The position numbers and the translations under genes were made by a program. 9,621 bases of DNA from Prevotella sp. UBA7551 (GTDB taxonomy: Bacteria; Bacteroidota; Bacteroidia; Bacteroidales; Bacteroidaceae). Shown here piece by piece: positions 1 through 6,501 of this stretch; within the stretch, counting starts at the first letter, position 1; each line of letters begins with the position of its first letter. Location of the stretch: NCBI GenBank assembly GCA_002479145.1, contig DLLX01000002.1, positions 32,271 through 41,891 on the forward strand, given 5' to 3'. The notes below the pieces were generated by a model. That model had not been told where the DNA came from, did no database searches, and saw only the letters and a list, made by a program, of their open reading frames with translations.

Positions 1-8
1 GCCATTCA

Positions 9-39
9 GCCCCTATTGCACAACAATAGGGGCGGTTTT
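9..39 (+). terminator. Probable intrinsic terminator of an upstream gene
   Basis: A perfect 10 bp stem pairs positions 9-18 with 24-33 around a five-base loop, and is followed by GG and four T residues. The T-run is short, so termination may be partial. It overlaps a second small dyad at 34-47 (GGTTTT-GG-AAAACC). It lies on the ftsW side of whatever gene is to the left. In many dcw clusters that gene is murD, but none of it is visible here. Confidence 0.55.
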
Positions 40-47
40 GGAAAACC

Positions 48-207
48 ATGCACCAGCACCGGCAAGACAACATGGGGAAAAACAGCCTTAATGGTTATGT
101 AATAAGCTGATAAATAGCGAATTACATACTCGACAAACGCATCATACCGCAGATAAAAAAAGGCACGCCGGGGCGGCTAAAGTCCAAAAAAGGATAAGGA
201 AAGGAAA
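48..207. other. Intergenic region upstream of ftsW
   Basis: This AT-rich stretch has no convincing gene. It contains an 8 bp AT-rich inverted repeat (96-103 with 121-128). A purine-rich segment just before the ftsW start (197-204, AGGAAAGG) could serve as a weak ribosome binding site. I found no TAnnTTTG box here, so the ftsW promoter is not identified. Confidence 0.5.
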
Positions 208-1488
208 ATGAAAAAAAAATCGCTGGCCAACATATTCAAAGGAGACAAAGTCATCTGGATGATTTTTTTCATCCTCTGTCTGGTGAGCATCATAGAGGTT
301 TACTCGGCTTCCAGCTCGCTAACCTTGAAGGGAGGCTACTTCTGGTCGCCCATCATCGACCACGTCAAGAAGATTCTCCTGGGTCTGGTCGCGCTGATAT
401 TCGTGCTCAACGTGGAGTGCAAGTACTTCAAGATGCTCACGCCCATTGCCCTTGCCGCCTCCTTTCTCATGGTGATTTGGGTGCTCGTGGGCGGTCAGAC
501 CATCAATGGTGCCAACCGCTGGATAACCATCTTAGGCATCCAGTTTCAGCCTTCGGAGCTGGCCAAGGGCGCACTGGTGCTCGCCACGGCCCAGATTCTG
601 AGCGCGATGCAGACGGACAAGGGGGCGGACAGGAAGGCGTTCCGCTACATCCTGCTACTTTCGGGGTGGATGATCATCCCCATTGCCATAGAGAACGGCT
701 CCACGGCCTTCCTGCTATACATCACCATTTTCTTGATGATGTTCATCGGGCGCGTGCCGCGCGACCAGTTGGGAAAGCTCTTCGGCGTGACGGTGCTGCT
801 GGCCACCCTCTTCTTGTCGGTGGTGCTGGTGTGCGGAAAGACCGACCAGGAGATGGCCTCGTCGCCCCGGCAAACCCTGACGGAGCAGACGGCCAAGGCC
901 GGGGCGGGAAAGCCGAAGGGACTGGCAGCCCGTTTTGAGGACCGACTGGACACATGGAAGTCGCGCATTGAAAAGTTTGTCGCCCCCGACAGCATTCCTC
1001 CCAACAAGATTGACCTGCGGGGCAAGGACTCACAGAGGTACTATTCCTGCATCGCCATAGCCTCATCGAGCGTCATGGGAAAAGGGGCCGGCAAGTCGAC
1101 TGCCCGCGATAGACTCGCCCAGGCATTCTCCGACTTCATCTATGCCATCATTATCGAGGAGCTGGGGGTCTGTGGCATGGCGGGAGTAGCATCGCTCTAT
1201 ATCTTCCTCCTCTTCCGCGTGATGATCATTGCCAACCGTTGCGTGAACAACTTCCCTGCCTTCTTGGCGATGGGGCTGGCCATCATGCTCGTCAGTCAGG
1301 CACTCTTCAACATGATGGTCGCAGTGGGGCTTGCCCCTGTCACCGGCCAGCCGCTGCCGCTCATCAGCCGTGGCGGCACGTCGACCGTCATCAACTGCAT
1401 CTACATCGGCATGATTCTCTCCGTCAGCCGATCTGCCAAAAAGAAACCAGAAAAGGACGCGCAACCGGCGAACAATAGAGAAAAATAA
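208..1488 (+). CDS. ftsW: Septal peptidoglycan polymerase FtsW (SEDS family)
   Basis: This multi-pass membrane glycosyltransferase polymerises lipid II into septal glycan strands, working with a class B penicillin-binding protein at the division site. The 426-residue product has about ten hydrophobic segments, beginning at residues 15-35. SEDS hallmarks are GANRWI (101-106), QPSELAK (114-120) and the C-terminal QPLPLISRGGTS (381-392). SDFIYAIIIEELG (308-320) contains Asp309, which aligns with the essential Asp of FtsW/RodA proteins (Asp297 in E. coli FtsW). Where many relatives read QPDLGT, this protein has ENGSTA (162-167). A hydrophilic stretch at about 210-275, with an Ala/Gly/Lys-rich part at 229-240, lies in the large extracytoplasmic loop. 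FtsW rather than RodA is preferred because of the dcw context. It is separated from murG by 131 bases and may be its own transcription unit. Confidence 0.96.
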   Translation: MKKKSLANIFKGDKVIWMIFFILCLVSIIEVYSASSSLTLKGGYFWSPIIDHVKKILLGLVALIFVLNVECKYFKMLTPIALAASFLMVIWVLVGGQTINGANRWITILGIQFQPSELAKGALVLATAQILSAMQTDKGADRKAFRYILLLSGWMIIPIAIENGSTAFLLYITIFLMMFIGRVPRDQLGKLFGVTVLLATLFLSVVLVCGKTDQEMASSPRQTLTEQTAKAGAGKPKGLAARFEDRLDTWKSRIEKFVAPDSIPPNKIDLRGKDSQRYYSCIAIASSSVMGKGAGKSTARDRLAQAFSDFIYAIIIEELGVCGMAGVASLYIFLLFRVMIIANRCVNNFPAFLAMGLAIMLVSQALFNMMVAVGLAPVTGQPLPLISRGGTSTVINCIYIGMILSVSRSAKKKPEKDAQPANNREK

Positions 1489-1494
1489 AGAGGA

Positions 1495-1523
1495 ATAGGC
1501 AGAAAGACATTTTTTTTGCCTAT
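1495..1523. repeat. Inverted repeat just after ftsW, overlapping the murG promoter box
   Basis: ATAGGCA at 1495-1501 pairs perfectly with TGCCTAT at 1517-1523. The stem can extend inward to 13 bp, including two G-U pairs, by pairing AGAAAGA with the eight-T run at 1510-1517, leaving a three-base loop. The right arm shares its last three bases with the TATCTTTG element. It could be a weak 3' end of the ftsW transcript or an operator-like site. It has no U-tract of its own after the stem. Confidence 0.45.
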
Positions 1524-1528
1524 CTTTG
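1521..1528 (+). promoter_or_regulatory. Putative Bacteroidetes-type -7 element upstream of murG
   Basis: TATCTTTG matches the TAnnTTTG -7 consensus described for Bacteroides promoters. It lies 33 bases after the ftsW stop and 91 bases before the murG ATG, which is a sensible distance for a leader. No clear TTG -33 element is visible at 19-21 bases upstream, where the sequence is purine-rich (around 1496-1502). Transcription would begin near 1532-1536. This is a sequence match only. Confidence 0.5.
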
Positions 1529-1555
1529 CATAAGATAAACAGTACCCAACCATTG

Positions 1556-1596
1556 GAAAGCGGATGCTCATTGCAGCGGTTAGCAACATCCCTTTC
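1556..1596 (+). promoter_or_regulatory. Predicted stem-loop in the murG 5' leader
   Basis: GAAAG (1556-1560) and GGATG (1562-1566) pair with CATCC (1587-1591) and CTTTC (1592-1596), giving a 10 bp stem interrupted only by a bulged C at 1561. Inside it, TTGC (1571-1574) pairs with GCAA (1583-1586) around an eight-base loop. The structure ends 23 bases before the murG ATG, so it lies between the putative promoter and the ribosome binding region. It matches no riboswitch class I recognise. Its function, if any, is unknown. Confidence 0.4.
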
Positions 1597-1619
1597 AGAG
1601 TTAAGACTACACGAAGAGA

Positions 1620-2729
1620 ATGGACAAAGAATTGAGAATCATCATCAGTGGCGGCGGAACGGGAGGACATATCTTCCCCGCTGTGTCGATAGCCAATGCG
1701 CTGCGGCGTATGCGCCCAGAGGCAAAGATACTCTTTGTGGGTGCGGAGGGCCGCATGGAAATGCAGCGCGTCCCTGCTGCAGGGTACAAAATCAAGGGGC
1801 TTCCCATCAAGGGATTCGACCGCCGGCACCTGTTGAAGAACGTCAGTGTGCTGTGCAAGCTGGTCAAGAGCTTGCTCATGGCACGCCGCATCATCAAGGA
1901 CTTCCGCCCGATGGTGGCCGTGGGCGTGGGCGGATATGCCAGCGGGGCAACTCTCTATGAGTGCGCGCGAATGGGCATCCCTTGCCTCATACAAGAGCAA
2001 AACTCCTATGCCGGCGTCACCAACAAGCTCCTCGCCAACAGGGCCAAGAAGATATGTGTGGCCTACGAGGGCATGGAGCGTTTCTTTCCAGCCGACCGCA
2101 TCATCATGACGGGCAATCCCGTGCGGCAGAACATCCTCGAGGAGAAAGGCACACCAGAGGAGGCGCGCCGCGCGTTTGGGCTGGACGAGGGCAAGAAGAC
2201 GGTGCTCATAGTCGGCGGAAGCCTGGGGGCGAGGACGATGAACCGCAGCGTCTTGGAGCATCTTGACGTGGTGAAGGCACATCCAGAGGTGCAGTTTATC
2301 TGGCAAACGGGCAAGTACTACTACGACAGCATACGACAGAAGATGAGCGGCAAGGAGCTGCCCAACCTCAAGGTGATGGACTTCATCGGCGACATGGGGG
2401 CTGCCTACCGCGCCGCCGACCTCGTCGTGAGCCGTGCAGGGGCAAGCTCCATCAGCGAGTTTCAGCTCATCGGAAAGCCGGTCATCCTCGTGCCCAGCCC
2501 CAATGTGGCCGAAGACCATCAACGCAAAAACGCCATGGCACTCGTCAGCAGAGGTGCGGCACTCTACGTGGAAGACGCAGAGGCACCCGAGAAGCTGCTG
2601 GACTTGGCAATAAGGACGGTGGGCGACGACGGGAAGTTGCGCCAACTGGGCGAGAACGTAAGCAAAATGGGCATCAAGGACTCTGCGGACATCATCGCCA
2701 GAGAGGTGCTCAAACTGATAAATCAATAA
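1620..2729 (+). CDS. murG: MurG, UDP-GlcNAc:lipid I N-acetylglucosaminyltransferase
   Basis: MurG adds GlcNAc from UDP-GlcNAc to lipid I at the inner face of the cytoplasmic membrane, giving lipid II, the substrate of FtsW. The 369-residue protein is close to the family length (355 in E. coli). The N-terminal glycine loop GGGTGGHIFPA (11-21) contains the conserved His17. Further motifs are GVGGYASG (102-109), QEQNSYAGVTNK (125-136) and the second glycine loop GGSLGA (199-204). SRAGASSISE (271-280) carries the glutamate that contacts the nucleotide sugar in the family. AEDHQRKNA (297-305) corresponds to the donor-binding Gln/Asn region. The start at 1620 places the glycine loop at the usual distance from the N-terminus. 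The gene ends five bases before murC, so the two are surely co-transcribed. The leader holds a putative promoter and hairpin. Confidence 0.98.
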   Translation: MDKELRIIISGGGTGGHIFPAVSIANALRRMRPEAKILFVGAEGRMEMQRVPAAGYKIKGLPIKGFDRRHLLKNVSVLCKLVKSLLMARRIIKDFRPMVAVGVGGYASGATLYECARMGIPCLIQEQNSYAGVTNKLLANRAKKICVAYEGMERFFPADRIIMTGNPVRQNILEEKGTPEEARRAFGLDEGKKTVLIVGGSLGARTMNRSVLEHLDVVKAHPEVQFIWQTGKYYYDSIRQKMSGKELPNLKVMDFIGDMGAAYRAADLVVSRAGASSISEFQLIGKPVILVPSPNVAEDHQRKNAMALVSRGAALYVEDAEAPEKLLDLAIRTVGDDGKLRQLGENVSKMGIKDSADIIAREVLKLINQ

Positions 2730-2734
2730 GAGAT

Positions 2735-4120
2735 ATGGAACTGAAAGACATAAAAGCCGTCTACTTCATCGGCGCGGGTGGCATCGGAATGAGTGCCCTC
2801 GCACGCTACTTCATGCACCGCAAGCTCGCCGTGGCGGGCTATGACCGCACTCCGACTCAGCTCACCCATGAGCTGGAGCAGGAGGGAATGAAAATCCATT
2901 ATGAAGAGGACGTGGAACAGATTCCCACCGACTGCCGCGACAAGCAGCACACCCTGGTCGTCTATACGCCAGCCATACCGGCCGAACACGCCGAGCTGGT
3001 GTGGTTCAGAAGCCACGGCTTCGAGATAGAGAAGCGCGCACAGGTGCTCGGCACGCTCACCAGGGCACACAAGGGGCTGTGCTTCGCAGGCACACACGGC
3101 AAGACCACCACGTCGACCATGTGCGCACACATCATGAGCCAGAGCCACATGGGCTGCAACGCCTTCCTCGGCGGCATCTCGAAGAACTTCGGAAGCAACT
3201 ATGTCTTCTCCCTCAAGAGCGACTACGTGGTGATAGAGGCCGACGAGTTTGACCGGTCCTTCCACTGGCTGCGCCCCTGGATGTCGGTCATCACGGCGAC
3301 CGACCCCGACCATCTCGACATTTACGGCACGAAGGAAGCCTATCTTGAGAGCTTCCGCCACTATACAGAGCTTATCCAACCGGGCGGCGCGCTGATCATC
3401 AAGAAAGGACTCGAGGTGAGACCCAACGTGGCAGAGGGCGTGAGAACCTACACCTACAGCCGCGACGAGGGCGACTTCCACGCCGAGAACGTCCGCATCG
3501 GAGGCGGAAAGATTGTCTTCGACTTCGTGTCGCCGCTGGAGACGGTGGCCGACGTGACCCTTGGACACCCCATCCCCATCAACATCGAGAACGGTGTGGC
3601 CGCTATGGCCATGGCACAACTCAACGGCTGCACGGAAGAAGAGCTGCGCAAGGGAATGGAAACCTATGCGGGCGTGGAGCGGCGGTTCGACTTCAAGATC
3701 AATAACGACCGCCATGTGTTCCTCAGCGACTACGGCCACCACCCGAAGGAGATTCTCCAGTGTGCCAAGAGCTTGAGGGAGCTGTATGCTAACCGCAAGC
3801 TGACCGTCATTTTCCAGCCGCATCTCTATACCCGCACACGCGACTTCTACCTCGATTTTGCCGATGCGCTGAGCCATTTCGATGAGGTAATCCTCACGGA
3901 GATATATCCGGCACGCGAGCAACCCATCGAAGGCGTGACCTCGAAGCTCATCTATGACCATCTGCGGAGCGGAATTGAACGCTCAATCATAGCCAAGCAC
4001 GATGTGCCGGAGTTGGTACGCAGCCGCGATTTCGACGTGCTGGTCGTACTGGGCGCAGGCGACCTGAACGACTATGTGCCCGAAATAGCCCGGATTCTGA
4101 AGGAGAAGGAAAAGGCGTAA
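2735..4120 (+). CDS. murC: MurC, UDP-N-acetylmuramate--L-alanine ligase
   Basis: MurC is the cytoplasmic ATP-dependent ligase that adds the first stem-peptide residue, L-alanine, to UDP-MurNAc. The 461-residue product shows the three Mur-ligase domains in order. The N-terminal Rossmann-like UDP-binding domain has GAGGIGMSALARY (13-25). The central ATPase domain has the P-loop GTHGKTTT (119-126), EADEFD (168-173) and DPDHLDIY (190-197). The C-terminal domain has DYGHHPKEI (332-340), FQPHLYTRTRD (360-370) and GAGDLNDY (440-447). The GAGGIGMSxLA and HHPxE signatures favour MurC over MurD, MurE or MurF; Mpl is a less likely alternative given the dcw position. It starts five bases after murG and ends 17 bases before ftsQ. 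No ddl or murB gene lies between murC and ftsQ, unlike in proteobacterial dcw clusters. Confidence 0.97.
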   Translation: MELKDIKAVYFIGAGGIGMSALARYFMHRKLAVAGYDRTPTQLTHELEQEGMKIHYEEDVEQIPTDCRDKQHTLVVYTPAIPAEHAELVWFRSHGFEIEKRAQVLGTLTRAHKGLCFAGTHGKTTTSTMCAHIMSQSHMGCNAFLGGISKNFGSNYVFSLKSDYVVIEADEFDRSFHWLRPWMSVITATDPDHLDIYGTKEAYLESFRHYTELIQPGGALIIKKGLEVRPNVAEGVRTYTYSRDEGDFHAENVRIGGGKIVFDFVSPLETVADVTLGHPIPINIENGVAAMAMAQLNGCTEEELRKGMETYAGVERRFDFKINNDRHVFLSDYGHHPKEILQCAKSLRELYANRKLTVIFQPHLYTRTRDFYLDFADALSHFDEVILTEIYPAREQPIEGVTSKLIYDHLRSGIERSIIAKHDVPELVRSRDFDVLVVLGAGDLNDYVPEIARILKEKEKA

Positions 4121-4123
4121 CGT

Positions 4124-4131
4124 AGAGGAGG
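4124..4131 (+). promoter_or_regulatory. Strong Shine-Dalgarno sequence for ftsQ
   Basis: AGAGGAGG ends six bases before the GTG at 4138. This is a near-ideal anti-16S match and spacing, unlike the A-rich starts of most neighbours. It decides the GTG start over the in-frame ATG at 4165, which has no comparable element and would cut into the membrane anchor. Confidence 0.6.
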
Positions 4132-4137
4132 CGCGGC

Positions 4138-4932
4138 GTGAGAGTCAATGTAAACTGGAAACGGATGGCATTCGTCATGGCCGACTTGGCACTTGGGGTG
4201 TACCTTGTCATGGCCGTGACCCTGTGGAACACGCCGCCTTTGGCCGGAAGGGTCTGCTCCAAGGTGGACATTAACATCTCCGATGCCAACAATATCGGCT
4301 TTCTGGGCGCAGAAGAGATCAAGCATATCCTCACAAAAAATGGCCTTTACCCCCTCGGAAGGCCCATATCCAGCATCCAGCCACGGGCGATAGAGGAGGT
4401 GTTGCGCACGAGCGCGTTTGTCAAAACGGCCGAATGCCAAGTCACACAGAGCGGTCATGTGCTGATAGACCTCACACAGCGCGTGCCCATCGTGCGGGTC
4501 AAGAGTGCACGGGGTGACGATTATTATATGGATGACAAGGGACGTCCCATGCCCAACTCCAAATACACGAGCGACCTGATCATCGCCACAGGCAACATCA
4601 ACAGGCCGTTTGCCTGCTACTTCATCACGCCGATGGCCGAGGCTATTATGGCTTCCGACTTCTGGAGAAACCAGATTGTGCAAATCAACGTGCTGCCCAA
4701 CCGCGGCATAGAGTTGGTTCCACGGGTGGGGGAACACATCATCTACCTCGGAAAACTGCCCGGAGGCCGAACCCGCCGGCAGATAGAGGAGGCCGTGGCG
4801 GAGTTTATGGACAAGCAACTGACCCGCATCGAGAAATTCTACCGCTACGGACTCTCGCAGACGGGGTGGAACAAGTACAGCTATATCGACGTGGAATTTG
4901 ACAATCAGATTATTTGTAAGAAACGACAATAG
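4138..4932 (+). CDS. ftsQ: Cell division protein FtsQ (DivIB family)
   Basis: FtsQ is a bitopic inner-membrane protein that connects the cytoplasmic ring to the periplasmic divisome proteins FtsB, FtsL, FtsW and FtsI. The 264-residue product has a short basic cytoplasmic N-terminus, one transmembrane helix at about residues 10-30, a POTRA-like region at about 40-118, and the FtsQ beta domain to about 256. Diagnostic elements are LTQRVPIVRV (112-121), followed by DDYYMDDKGRPMP (127-139), and the terminal YSYIDVEFDNQII (247-259). Sequence conservation in this family is low, so the call leans on domain layout plus position between murC and ftsA. The start is GTG, supported by a strong Shine-Dalgarno sequence that may offset the weaker start codon. 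It ends 24 bases before ftsA. Confidence 0.9.
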   Translation: MRVNVNWKRMAFVMADLALGVYLVMAVTLWNTPPLAGRVCSKVDINISDANNIGFLGAEEIKHILTKNGLYPLGRPISSIQPRAIEEVLRTSAFVKTAECQVTQSGHVLIDLTQRVPIVRVKSARGDDYYMDDKGRPMPNSKYTSDLIIATGNINRPFACYFITPMAEAIMASDFWRNQIVQINVLPNRGIELVPRVGEHIIYLGKLPGGRTRRQIEEAVAEFMDKQLTRIEKFYRYGLSQTGWNKYSYIDVEFDNQIICKKRQ

Positions 4933-4956
4933 AATAACTTAACAAGGAAAAGATAT

Positions 4957-6369
4957 ATGGCAGAATTTATTGCAGCCATTGAGCTGGGATCATCCATGTT
5001 CAGGGGGATTGCCGGCAAGAAGAACCTTGACGGGAGTATCACCATCCAAGCACTCGTCAAGGAGGACGCTTCGCAGTGCATCCGTAAGGGAGTGGTCAAC
5101 AATATCGACAAGACGGCTGTCTGCTTGAAGAATATCGTGACCAAACTCAGCAAGGCTTTGAAGCAGAGCATCAGTCAAGTGTACGTTGGTGTGGGCGGTC
5201 AGTCGGTGCGGAGCATACGCAATGTGATTGTCAGGGACCTGCCGTCGGAGACCATTGTCGATGGCGACATCGTCGATGGACTGATGGACAGCAATCGTGG
5301 AATGGACTATCCTGACCTCGAAATACTCAACGTGGTCACACAAGAATACAAGATAGGCAACCAGTATGTCGTCGACCCGGTGGGAATAAAGGGCACGAGA
5401 CTGGAAGGAAACTTCCTCAATATTGCGCAAAGAAAGCTGTTCTACAGCAACCTAAACGAAGCTTTTGAACGGGCAGGAATTGACATTGCCGAGATATTCC
5501 CTGCGCCATTGGTGCTTGCCGACTGCGTGCTGACCGAGTCGGAGAAGCGCAGCGGGTGTGTGTTAGTGGACCTTGGAGCCGAAACGACGACTGTTTCAGT
5601 GTACCACAAAAGCCTGTTGCGCCACCTGGCGGTCATCCCTCTGGGCGGAAACAACATCACCAAGGACATCACCGCGCTCAAGATGGAGGATCGGGAAGCC
5701 GAGCTGCTGAAGCTCAAGTATGCGTCTGCCTACACTGAAGTGGCGGAAATGGACGCCGAAATGGAAGCAAGCCGCACCTATCCCATAGACGGTGAACGCA
5801 CCATAGAGAGCAAGCAGTTGGTAGATTTGGTAGAGGCAAGGGTGGAAGAAATCATCCAAAACGTGTGGCATCAAATCCCCGTGGAATATTCAAATAAGCT
5901 CCTTAGCGGCATCATCCTCACGGGCGGAGGATCAAATATGAAGAACATCGAGCTGGCTTTCAAAAAATACACGAATGTGGAGAAGATTCGTAAGGCCAAT
6001 TTTGTGAACCTTTCCATCAAGTCTAACATCGAGGATGTCAAGAAACGCGACACGACACTCAACACCATTATCTCCCTTATGGCCAAGGGAGACATGAATT
6101 GCGCCGGCAAGCCTATTGCCCATAAGGGAGCCGATCTCTTTGGACAGACTGGAGAAAATGCCTCTCAGGCAGAGCCGAATGGAAATCATGTGCAATCCTC
6201 CACACAGACTGGAGAAAACAAAGGTGGGAATACGGCAGAACCGGCTGTTGCGCATCCGCTGCCAAACAAAGAGGAAAATACGGAGTCTGAACCCCCAAAA
6301 GCCAGCATTTGGTCGAAAATCGGCAAGAAGTTAAAGAACTTTGGGGGCAAGATCATGGAGGAAGAATAA
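4957..6369 (+). CDS. ftsA: Cell division protein FtsA (actin-like membrane tether of FtsZ)
   Basis: FtsA is an actin-fold ATPase that binds the FtsZ C-terminal peptide and anchors the Z-ring to the cytoplasmic membrane. The product has 470 residues against 420 in E. coli. Phosphate-1 is AIELGSS (7-13); the Glu is usual in FtsA. Phosphate-2 is VDLGAETT (204-211) and the adenosine motif is GIILTGGGSNMKN (318-330). The FtsA-specific 1C region lies at roughly 85-165, between the first two actin subdomains. After the folded core comes a polar linker at about 382-449, rich in Asn, Gln, Glu and Pro and containing two QTGEN copies. A basic amphipathic segment follows (IWSKIGKKLKNFGGKI, 451-466) that fits the membrane-targeting helix. 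The extra length relative to E. coli is mostly this linker. The gene follows ftsQ by 24 bases and is 132 bases from ftsZ. Confidence 0.97.
   Translation: MAEFIAAIELGSSMFRGIAGKKNLDGSITIQALVKEDASQCIRKGVVNNIDKTAVCLKNIVTKLSKALKQSISQVYVGVGGQSVRSIRNVIVRDLPSETIVDGDIVDGLMDSNRGMDYPDLEILNVVTQEYKIGNQYVVDPVGIKGTRLEGNFLNIAQRKLFYSNLNEAFERAGIDIAEIFPAPLVLADCVLTESEKRSGCVLVDLGAETTTVSVYHKSLLRHLAVIPLGGNNITKDITALKMEDREAELLKLKYASAYTEVAEMDAEMEASRTYPIDGERTIESKQLVDLVEARVEEIIQNVWHQIPVEYSNKLLSGIILTGGGSNMKNIELAFKKYTNVEKIRKANFVNLSIKSNIEDVKKRDTTLNTIISLMAKGDMNCAGKPIAHKGADLFGQTGENASQAEPNGNHVQSSTQTGENKGGNTAEPAVAHPLPNKEENTESEPPKASIWSKIGKKLKNFGGKIMEEE
6144..6218 (+). repeat. 15 bp direct repeat within the ftsA linker
   Basis: ACAGACTGGAGAAAA occurs at 6144-6158 and again at 6204-6218, exactly 60 bases apart. 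The reading frame is preserved and both copies encode QTGEN. The repeat lies in the disordered linker before the membrane-binding helix, where length changes by slippage or recombination would be tolerated. Confidence 0.75.
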
Positions 6370-6395
6370 GCCGGGCGGCACGCGGTGCGCAAGCG

Positions 6396-6448
6396 GGATG
6401 AAAGGACACCACGGCGTTTCCCTACGGAATGAGGCAGTGGAATCATCC
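6396..6448 (+). promoter_or_regulatory. Nested inverted repeats in the ftsA-ftsZ gap
   Basis: Three short helices nest inside one another: GGATGA (6396-6401) with TCATCC (6443-6448), CCAC (6409-6412) with GTGG (6437-6440), and TTCC (6418-6421) with GGAA (6426-6429) around a four-base loop. Interior loops separate them, so stability is uncertain. There is no T-run after the structure, so it does not look like a terminator. It would be present only in transcripts reading through from ftsA. Confidence 0.3.
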
Positions 6449-6459
6449 TTCGCAGTAGC

Positions 6460-6491
6460 TTTCGGGGGAAAAAACAATCAAGATAACTTTG
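6460..6491 (+). promoter_or_regulatory. Putative promoter for ftsZ (Bacteroidetes type)
   Basis: TAACTTTG at 6484-6491 matches the TAnnTTTG -7 consensus. TTTC at 6460-6463 stands 20 bases upstream, where the -33 element (TTTG or TTG) is expected. Transcription would start near 6495-6500, leaving only a few bases before the ftsZ ATG at 6502. A separate promoter would let ftsZ be expressed above the rest of the cluster. The match is good but untested. Confidence 0.5.
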
Positions 6492-6501
6492 AACAACAAC
6501 G

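Noticed and set aside
1..102. Open frame from the left edge ending in TAATAA, possibly the tail of an upstream gene
   Set aside because: It runs through the terminator-like hairpin, and its 33 residues do not resemble a MurD C-terminus or any family I recognise.
1401..3961. Long - strand open frames opposite murG (441 codons) and murC (412 codons)
   Set aside because: Each lies in exact codon register with the sense gene, so its stops would come only from sense codons TTA, CTA and TCA, which are rare here. The translations are His/Val-rich and unlike known proteins. This is a codon-bias artefact.
4072..4929. 285-codon - strand open frame opposite ftsQ
   Set aside because: It has the same in-register origin and resembles no family; FtsQ on the + strand is well supported.
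4975..4995. Glu instead of Asp in the FtsA phosphate-1 motif (AIELGSS)
   Set aside because: E. coli FtsA also has Glu here (LEIGT), so this is normal for the family and not a lost catalytic residue.
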